NCBI GenBank assembly: GCA_002309155.1
Contig: DBXB01000026.1
Span: 4,262-9,267 of the forward strand
Origin: Bacteroidales bacterium UBA1223
Lineage (GTDB): Bacteria > Bacteroidota > Bacteroidia > Bacteroidales > P3
Direction of reading: 5' to 3'
DNA length: 5,006 nucleotides
Below, piece after piece: positions 1 to 5,006 of this stretch. Position 1 is the first letter of the stretch; each line of letters begins with the position of its first letter. A program made the position numbers and the translations under genes. The notes under the pieces were generated by a model. The model was given only the letters and a program-made list of their open reading frames with translations. It was not told where the DNA came from and did no database searches.

Positions 1-21
1 AATCTTAAAAACCTATAATTG

Positions 22-2301
22 ATGTACAAAATTCTTCGACGTAAGCAACTTACAGAGAGTATCGTTCTGATGGATGTAGAAGCTCCTTGGATAGCACGTA
101 GTGGCAAACCCGGGCAATTCGTGATTGTTATTCCTCACGAGAAAGGAGAGCGTGTACCGCTGACAATCTGCGACATCGACACCAACAGCAATGCCGTGAC
201 AATAGTATTCCAGATAGTCGGCGACTCTACCAGAATGCTTGCCGACAAGGAAGCCGGCGACCATCTGTTCACCATCGTTGGACCTCTTGGTCAAGCCGCC
301 GAAATCATGAAGATGTACAACTCTGAGGAAGAAAAAGTCAAAACCGAGAGGATATTGTTTGTTGCCGGAGGTGTGGGCACTGCGCCCGTCTACCCCCAAG
401 CAAAATGGGCACATCAGCAAGGACTACAGTGCGACGTGATAATTGGTGCCCGGAACAAAGAGTTGCTGTTCTTCGAGGATGAGATGAGGAAGGTGTGCGA
501 CAACCTCTATCTGATGACCGACGACGGAAGTTATGGTGAGAAGGGGTTGGTTACCGACAAGATAAAGAGTCTGATAGACAACGGTGAAAAATATGGATGC
601 TGTGTTGCCATAGGTCCGCTGCCCATGATGAAGTTCGTCTCGTTGCTTACAAAACAATACGATCTCCCCACCATCGTGTCACTCAACTCCATGATGGTCG
701 ATGGCACCGGTATGTGTGGAGCCTGCAGAGTTACTGTAGGCGGCAAGGTAAAGTTCACCTGCGTCGACGGTCCTGAATTTGACGGTCATCAGGTCAATTT
801 CGACGAAGCCATGCGCAGACTTGCCCGTCCCGACTCCGAGAAATACCGTATAGCCACAAGGGATAAGAACCATACCTGCAACCTTGCCGACGCCGTGGAC
901 AACCAGATAGGCATCGAAGAGTCGAAACAGCGTCAGAAACCCCAGGAGCAGAATCCCGAGAGACGCATCCACAACTTTGACGAGGTGTCGTATGGATTCA
1001 ACGAAGAGCAAGCCGTAGCGGAAGCCGGACGTTGTCTGAATTGCAAGAACCCGCTCTGTGTAAGCCAATGTCCTGTGAGAATACAGATACCACAGTTTAT
1101 CGCCGCCATAAAACAGCGGAACTATTCCGAAGCGGCACGTATCATCTCCGAAGACTCCGCACTGCCTGCCGTCTGTGGACGTGTCTGCCCGCAGGAGACA
1201 CAATGCGAGGGTGCCTGCATCCTTGGAAGAAAAGGTCAGCCGATAGCCATCGGAGCTCTGGAACGCTTTGTCGCAGACTGGAACAGAGAGCATCCTGACA
1301 CCGCTGTCAAGAATGAGACAACCACGGCATCGAACGGAAAGAAGGTGGCGATAATCGGAAGCGGTCCCTCAGGACTCACCTGTGCCGGCGATCTTGCCAA
1401 AAACGGTTTCAAAGTCACCATCTTCGAAGCCCTTCAGCATGCCGGTGGGGTATTGGTGTACGGCATTCCCGAGTTTCGACTGCCCAAAATCAAGGTAGTT
1501 GCTCCCGAGATTGAGAATCTGAAGAAACTAGGCGTAGAGATCAAGACAAATATCATTGTTGGAAAATCCATCACTATCGACGACCTCTTTGATAAAGAAG
1601 GTTACGACGCAGTCTATATCGCATCCGGAGCAGGATTGCCGAAGTTTATGGGCATCCCGGGAGAGAACCTCGTCGGTGTTGTCTCCGCCAACGAGTTGCT
1701 GACAAGAGCCAACCTTATGCATGGTTACGACGAGAGCTACGACACCCCTATCGTACTTGGACGCAGAGTGGCTGTTGTGGGAGGCGGTAATGTCGCCATG
1801 GATGCGGCCAGAACGGCACGCAGACTAGGTTGCGAAGTCTTCGTGATCTACCGTCGTGGCGAGGAAGACATGCCTGCACGCAAAGAAGAGATACACCACG
1901 CCAAGGAAGAGGGAATACAGTTCTGCTTCCAGACAAACCCCGTAGAAGTGCTTGATGACGGCAAGGGCAATGTGGCCGGAGTCCGTCTTATCCGTATGGA
2001 GATGGGAGAGCCCGACGAAAGCGGAAGAAGGAAGTTCGCTGAGATAAAAGGCAGCGAGCACGACATGGAGCTTGACAACCTCATCATAGCCCTTGGCACC
2101 AGTCCGAACCCTCTTATCAAGAGCACCACGCCAGGACTGGAGACAGAGAAATGGGGCGGGATTATCGCCACCCCCGAGGGAGCCACGTCGAGACCCAACG
2201 TCTATGCCGGCGGCGACGCAGTCAGTGGCGCGGCAACAGTGATTCTCGCCATGGGAGCCGGTCGTCAGGCGGCAAAAGCCATCATTGAGAAATATCAATA
2301 A
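22..2301 (+). CDS. nfnAB: Fused NfnA-NfnB-type NADH/ferredoxin:NADP+ oxidoreductase (annotated in many genomes as DHODH-B NAD-binding subunit/GltD fusion)
   Basis: Likely cytoplasmic flavo-iron-sulfur enzyme moving electrons between NADH, NADPH and ferredoxin. Residues 1-285 resemble NfnA/PyrK: flavin motif RVPLT (44-48), nucleotide motif GGVGTAP (116-122), and a [2Fe-2S] site with Asp227, Cys232, Cys235 and Cys247 in DGTGMCGACR...CVDGPEFDGH. A polar linker follows (about 286-318). Residues 319-759 resemble NfnB/GltD: Cys338, 341, 346, 350 and Cys385, 389, 395, 399 for two iron-sulfur clusters, FAD motif GSGPSG (446-451), NADPH motif GGGNVAMD (587-594), and the C-terminal FAD motif AGGDAVSGAATV. 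The summed length matches NfnA plus NfnB, so it is a complete fusion. ATG at 22 is chosen over TTG at 19, which adds only one residue; no Shine-Dalgarno is visible. No glutamate synthase large subunit or PyrD lies alongside, which favours an Nfn role. Family is clear from the motifs; electron bifurcation is inferred. GltD-like or SudAB-like activity is the alternative. Confidence 0.93.
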   Translation: MYKILRRKQLTESIVLMDVEAPWIARSGKPGQFVIVIPHEKGERVPLTICDIDTNSNAVTIVFQIVGDSTRMLADKEAGDHLFTIVGPLGQAAEIMKMYNSEEEKVKTERILFVAGGVGTAPVYPQAKWAHQQGLQCDVIIGARNKELLFFEDEMRKVCDNLYLMTDDGSYGEKGLVTDKIKSLIDNGEKYGCCVAIGPLPMMKFVSLLTKQYDLPTIVSLNSMMVDGTGMCGACRVTVGGKVKFTCVDGPEFDGHQVNFDEAMRRLARPDSEKYRIATRDKNHTCNLADAVDNQIGIEESKQRQKPQEQNPERRIHNFDEVSYGFNEEQAVAEAGRCLNCKNPLCVSQCPVRIQIPQFIAAIKQRNYSEAARIISEDSALPAVCGRVCPQETQCEGACILGRKGQPIAIGALERFVADWNREHPDTAVKNETTTASNGKKVAIIGSGPSGLTCAGDLAKNGFKVTIFEALQHAGGVLVYGIPEFRLPKIKVVAPEIENLKKLGVEIKTNIIVGKSITIDDLFDKEGYDAVYIASGAGLPKFMGIPGENLVGVVSANELLTRANLMHGYDESYDTPIVLGRRVAVVGGGNVAMDAARTARRLGCEVFVIYRRGEEDMPARKEEIHHAKEEGIQFCFQTNPVEVLDDGKGNVAGVRLIRMEMGEPDESGRRKFAEIKGSEHDMELDNLIIALGTSPNPLIKSTTPGLETEKWGGIIATPEGATSRPNVYAGGDAVSGAATVILAMGAGRQAAKAIIEKYQ

Positions 2302-2305
2302 CACG

Positions 2306-3511
2306 ATGACTATCGAGAATGTTTTCGTGAACGGCAGACTTGCTGACATCACTGTGGAGAATGGTCATATCAGCAAGATACTTTACAGCAAGCGGTGTGT
2401 TACCCCGAGGGTAATCGATCCTCAAGGTCCGCAGTTGTGGATGGCGATGCCGTCAATGACCAACATGCATACCCACTCCGCCATGACCTTGTTACGGAGC
2501 GCTGGAAGCGGTGAACCACTATTCAGCTGGTTGCAGAACGCCATATTCCCACGCGAAGCCCTCCTGACTGCCGAAGATATCTACAAAGGTTCGAAAGATG
2601 CCTGCGAAGAGATGCTCTCGTCTGGGACCACAGCGTTCAACGATATGTATTTCGAAATAGAATCGACACTTCGGGCAGCATCCGAAAAAGGGTTTCATGG
2701 CAACGTGGCGCTGTCGGTCATCGACAGAGATTTCGAAAACGGCAACGTAGAAAACTTTATAAAGAATTACAAACGACTCTCAGCGGAATATCCAACTCTC
2801 AGCATATCGCTGGCTCCGCATTCCGTATACACCGTGTCGCCAAAGAACCTGCAATATGCGGCAGAACTGTCTCACGAATACGACACACTTTTCCATATAC
2901 ATATCTCCGAAACTCTCAAAGAGCGGGAGGACTGCATAAGAGAGTATGGAGTGCCACCTGTCGTTCATCTCGACAAACTGGGTGTGTTTGACAAAACCGG
3001 CGCCAACTTCATAGGAGCCCATGCGTTGTGGCTCGACGAGGATGAGATAGCAATTCTCGGCAAGCACAGATGCAATGTGGTACATTGTCCTAATTCCAAC
3101 CTGAAACTTGGCTCTGGTTTCCGTTTCCTTTACACCGAACTTCGTGATGCCGGGGTGAACGTCACCCTGGGAACCGACGGATGTGCGTCGAGCGATAACC
3201 TCGACATGCTGGAGGCGGCCAAGACCATGTCACTGTTGCAGAAAGGCATCCGCAACGACCCGTCGGTGTTGCCAGCGGAAGAGACCTTCACGGTGGCAAG
3301 CGCCAACGGCAGGAAAGCGTTGCGTCTACCCGACAACAGCATCTCCGAAGGCAATGTCGCCGATTTCTACCTGGTTAATCTCAACACCCTACCATTCAAA
3401 GGTGTGGAAATTGACGGCGGTGATCATCATCGCATTCATACAGAGCTCCTCAACCGTCTACTGTATGCCGCACACTCAGACGTGATAGATGTTGATAGGT
3501 TTAATTGTTGA
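2306..3511 (+). CDS. Metal-dependent amidohydrolase, MTA/SAH deaminase (MtaD)-like, with a clipped C-terminus
   Basis: Probable cytoplasmic deaminase of the amidohydrolase superfamily, in the group that deaminates 5'-methylthioadenosine, S-adenosylhomocysteine or related aminopurines. In the 401-residue product the metal ligands are visible: His55 and His57 (NMHTHSAMTLLRS), His199 (HIHISET) and Asp291 (LGTDGCASSDNLDM). Glu202, His239 (GAHALWL) and His172 (APHSVYTVS) match catalytic or substrate positions of the family, and SNLKLGSG follows at 264-271. ATG at 2306 is chosen, four bases after the preceding stop. A TTG at 2285 would add seven residues and overlap the upstream gene, and the N-terminus from 2306 already starts like family members. 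The spacing suggests co-transcription with the oxidoreductase. The C-terminus is odd: after NRLLYAAHSDVID, where relatives continue through a VDGK-type strand and a further tail, this one ends in VDRFNC encoded by a repeat array. Family is secure; exact substrate is not. Confidence 0.9.
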   Translation: MTIENVFVNGRLADITVENGHISKILYSKRCVTPRVIDPQGPQLWMAMPSMTNMHTHSAMTLLRSAGSGEPLFSWLQNAIFPREALLTAEDIYKGSKDACEEMLSSGTTAFNDMYFEIESTLRAASEKGFHGNVALSVIDRDFENGNVENFIKNYKRLSAEYPTLSISLAPHSVYTVSPKNLQYAAELSHEYDTLFHIHISETLKEREDCIREYGVPPVVHLDKLGVFDKTGANFIGAHALWLDEDEIAILGKHRCNVVHCPNSNLKLGSGFRFLYTELRDAGVNVTLGTDGCASSDNLDMLEAAKTMSLLQKGIRNDPSVLPAEETFTVASANGRKALRLPDNSISEGNVADFYLVNLNTLPFKGVEIDGGDHHRIHTELLNRLLYAAHSDVIDVDRFNC

Positions 3512-3538
3512 TAGGTTGATATGTTTAATTGTTGATAG
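3491..3538 (+). repeat. Tandem octamer array (two 24-bp copies) overlapping the amidohydrolase 3' end
   Basis: Six consecutive 8-base units are read directly: GTTGATAG, GTTTAATT, GTTGATAG, GTTGATAT, GTTTAATT, GTTGATAG. This equals two 24-bp copies (3491-3514 and 3515-3538) that differ at one base. The first copy encodes the last six residues of the amidohydrolase and its TGA stop at 3509-3511. A further GTTGATAT lies at 3619-3626, just before the next gene. Such AT-rich intergenic repeats are compatible with Bacteroidales chromosomes, but membership of a genome-wide family is not shown here. Confidence 0.85.
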
Positions 3539-3575
3539 GTTCGCTCGTCAAGCTGACTCGCTACATTAATCTATT

Positions 3576-3590
3576 CTGCGGTGCTCGCAG
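3576..3590 (+). other. Short perfect hairpin (CTGCG / CGCAG)
   Basis: A 5-bp perfect inverted repeat, CTGCG and CGCAG, encloses the loop GTGCT. It lies in the gap between amidohydrolase and binding protein. No T-run follows, so it does not look like a standard intrinsic terminator. It overlaps, and would compete with, the longer structure at 3580-3612. Confidence 0.4.
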
Positions 3591-3612
3591 GCTATGCCAC
3601 GCGGGGCTCACC
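3580..3612 (+). other. GC-rich imperfect hairpin upstream of the binding-protein gene
   Basis: Three nested stems can be drawn by eye. GGTG (3580-3583) pairs with CACC (3609-3612). CTCGC (3584-3588) pairs with GCGGG (3601-3605), with one T-G wobble. GGC (3590-3592) pairs with GCC (3596-3598) around a TAT loop. A three-base bulge (3606-3608) and small internal mismatches interrupt it, giving about 12 pairs. It ends 18 bases before the ATG at 3631 and has no following T-tract. It could be a 5' UTR structure, a weak terminator, or the core of an intergenic repeat element; the sequence alone does not decide. Confidence 0.4.
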
Positions 3613-3618
3613 AGATAT

Positions 3619-3626
3619 GTTGATAT
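3619..3626 (+). repeat. Solitary GTTGATAT unit before the binding-protein start
   Basis: This 8-mer is identical to the fourth unit of the array at 3491-3538. With the next base it forms GTTGATATG, also seen at 3515-3523, whose final ATG (3625-3627) is an in-frame alternative start for the binding protein. Together with the left array it brackets the GC-rich palindromic patch. Confidence 0.5.
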
Positions 3627-3630
3627 GGTT

Positions 3631-5006
3631 ATGAAAAAAATAGTTTTCACAATTCTGACAGTGTCATTGCTTTTGACGGCATGCAATAGAGGTAACCGAA
3701 ACGATGACAAAAAGATATTCCTCTATAATGAGTCTGCCGGCATCTCATCGCTCGACCCAGCTTTTTCGAAAGACCAAGCCATGATATGGGCGACGACACA
3801 GCTCTTCAACGGTCTTATCCGACTTAATTCCGACTTGGAGATAGAGCCGTGCATTGCCAAACGATGGACAATAAGCGACGACGGTCTGGCATACACCTTC
3901 ATACTGAGGGACGATGTTTATTTCCATAAGAGTCCCATCTTCAACACACCCGATTCGACAAGACGCGTTACGGCATCCGACTTCCTATATTCTCTGAACA
4001 GGATTCTGGACCCCTCCGTGGCGTCGCCTGGATTATGGATCTTCGCCAATGTCGCCGACAACGGCTTTTCGGCGCCAAACGACACCACTTTCATCGTTAA
4101 GTTGAAGAAGCCCTTCTCCCCTATGCTCACCCTACTTGCCATGAACTACTGCAGTGTGGTTCCTCATGAAGTTGTGGAATATTATGGTGACGACTTCCGT
4201 TCACACCCCATCGGAACGGGACCGTTCCAATTCCAATACTGGAAAGAAGGCGTCAAACTTGTGATGCGTCGCAATCCTCTATATTTCGAGACCGACAGTT
4301 GTGGCAACGCCCTGCCCTACCTCGACGCCATTGCAGTCACCTTCATCATCGACAAACAGACAGCATTTCTGGAGTTTGTTAAAGGGAACCTCGACTTCAT
4401 GAACTCATTGGACGCCTCATACAAAGACGAGATACTGACACGCACAGGTCAACTCAAGGCCAAATACGCCGACAAGATAGATATGGAATCCATACCGTTC
4501 CTGAACACCGAATATCTAGGATTCAAGATGGACTCCGCATCAGGGCCTCTCACAGACTCCAGGATTCGGAAAGCCATAAACTATGGCTTCGACAGGAAGA
4601 AGATGATGAAATACCTGCGCAACAATGTCGGCAGACCAGGCACTGGAGGTTTCATCCCCTTCGGTCTTGGAGGACTCGATTCTGCCGTCAGCTATGGATA
4701 CAACTATAATCCGCAACTGGCCAAACAACTGTTGGCAGATGCCGGATATCCCAACGGCGAGGGATTACCCGCCATCAAACTGTCGACGACAAGCAGCTAT
4801 CTCGACCTCTGCAAATATATACAGCAACAGCTGTCACTGATTGGAATAGAAATCACGCTGGATGTCAACCCACCCGCGGCGCTAAGGGAACAGATAGCCC
4901 ACGGTAAGACGGCATGGTTCCGAGGTTCGTGGATTGCCGACTATCCCGACGCCGAGAACTATATGACTCTTTTCTATAGTCCCAACCACGCACCCGCAGG
5001 TCCCAA
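3631..5006 (+). CDS. ABC transporter substrate-binding lipoprotein, SBP_bac_5 family (OppA/DppA/NikA-like), 3' end outside the window
   Basis: Likely membrane-anchored periplasmic protein that captures oligopeptides, or another solute such as a metal chelate, for an ABC importer. The N-terminus MKKIVFTILTVSLLLTAC is a type II signal peptide with lipobox LTAC; Cys18 would be lipidated. Family hallmarks follow in order: SSLDPAFSKDQ (39-49), QLFNGLIRLNSD near 57-68, ASDFLYSLNRILDP (115-128), the strong signature HPIGTGPFQFQYW (192-204), LTDSRIRKAINYGFDRKKM (307-325), and GSWIADYPDAENYMTLFYS near 432-450. The 458 residues visible are most of a typical protein of roughly 530-550 residues; the frame is still open at the right edge. 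ATG at 3631 is chosen because it gives a standard Met-Lys-Lys signal peptide; an in-frame ATG at 3625 would add Met-Val. No Shine-Dalgarno is seen. The gap and repeat before it suggest a separate or loosely coupled transcript. Permease and ATPase genes are not in view, so the solute is unknown. Confidence 0.9.
   Translation, partial: MKKIVFTILTVSLLLTACNRGNRNDDKKIFLYNESAGISSLDPAFSKDQAMIWATTQLFNGLIRLNSDLEIEPCIAKRWTISDDGLAYTFILRDDVYFHKSPIFNTPDSTRRVTASDFLYSLNRILDPSVASPGLWIFANVADNGFSAPNDTTFIVKLKKPFSPMLTLLAMNYCSVVPHEVVEYYGDDFRSHPIGTGPFQFQYWKEGVKLVMRRNPLYFETDSCGNALPYLDAIAVTFIIDKQTAFLEFVKGNLDFMNSLDASYKDEILTRTGQLKAKYADKIDMESIPFLNTEYLGFKMDSASGPLTDSRIRKAINYGFDRKKMMKYLRNNVGRPGTGGFIPFGLGGLDSAVSYGYNYNPQLAKQLLADAGYPNGEGLPAIKLSTTSSYLDLCKYIQQQLSLIGIEITLDVNPPAALREQIAHGKTAWFRGSWIADYPDAENYMTLFYSPNHAPAGP

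Noticed and set aside
14..21. TATAATTG as a -7 promoter element for the oxidoreductase
   Set aside because: It abuts the ATG directly, which would leave no leader, and no -33 element can be assessed this close to the window edge.
679..1293. 204-codon open frame on the minus strand
   Set aside because: It lies wholly antisense to the oxidoreductase, whose motifs are continuous on the + strand; the translation shows no recognisable family and the length is expected from codon bias.
2285..2305. TTG start extending the amidohydrolase by seven residues
   Set aside because: It would overlap the upstream gene by 17 bases, uses a rarer start, and adds residues not expected before the family N-terminus; ATG at 2306 is better.
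1825..2352. 175-codon minus-strand open frame crossing the oxidoreductase/amidohydrolase junction
   Set aside because: It is antisense to two well-supported genes and has no recognisable domain.
3491..3538. CRISPR array
   Set aside because: The units are contiguous octamers with no unique spacers, no cas genes are present, and the array spans only 48 bases.
3576..3612. Rho-independent terminator after the amidohydrolase
   Set aside because: Hairpins exist but no T-rich run follows, and the structure sits closer to the next start than to the preceding stop.
3543..3624. Small ORF or tRNA in the gap after the amidohydrolase
   Set aside because: No cloverleaf or tRNA arms were found, and the only open stretches read straight into the lipoprotein frame without a plausible start or coding signature.

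Overview
The window looks like chromosomal DNA of a Gram-negative anaerobe of the Bacteroidales (Prevotella/Bacteroides-like). The evidence is the fused NfnA-NfnB oxidoreductase, a type II lipoprotein on a peptide-type binding protein, the lack of clear Shine-Dalgarno sequences before any start, and an AT-rich GTTGATAG-type repeat between genes. The genus is an inference; no rRNA or marker gene is present. All three genes are on the + strand and the base composition is roughly balanced.

Layout. Positions 22-2301 hold a complete 759-residue flavin/iron-sulfur protein. It joins a ferredoxin-NADP reductase-like alpha half (FAD, NAD(H), [2Fe-2S]) to a GltD/NfnB-like beta half (two four-Cys iron-sulfur clusters, FAD, NADPH). 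Four bases later, 2306-3511 hold a metal-dependent amidohydrolase of the MTA/SAH deaminase (MtaD-like) group. All expected metal and catalytic residues are present, but the C-terminus appears clipped. Positions 3512-3630 are non-coding: an octamer repeat array that begins inside the 3' end of the amidohydrolase gene, then a GC-rich palindromic patch, then one more repeat unit that runs into the next start. From 3631 to the right edge lies a lipoprotein of the SBP_bac_5 (OppA/DppA/NikA) family, cut off by the window end.

How they fit together. The oxidoreductase and amidohydrolase are close enough to be one transcript. The first would balance NADH, NADPH and ferredoxin pools; the second would deaminate an adenosine-type or related aminopurine compound. 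No direct biochemical link between them is evident. The binding protein would capture oligopeptides or a similar solute for an ABC importer whose other subunits are not in view, and it may be a separate unit because the repeat region lies between.

I see no undescribed multi-gene system here. The most interesting part is the intergenic repeat/palindrome element at about 3491-3627, which supplies the stop codon and last residues of one gene and a possible start codon of the next.
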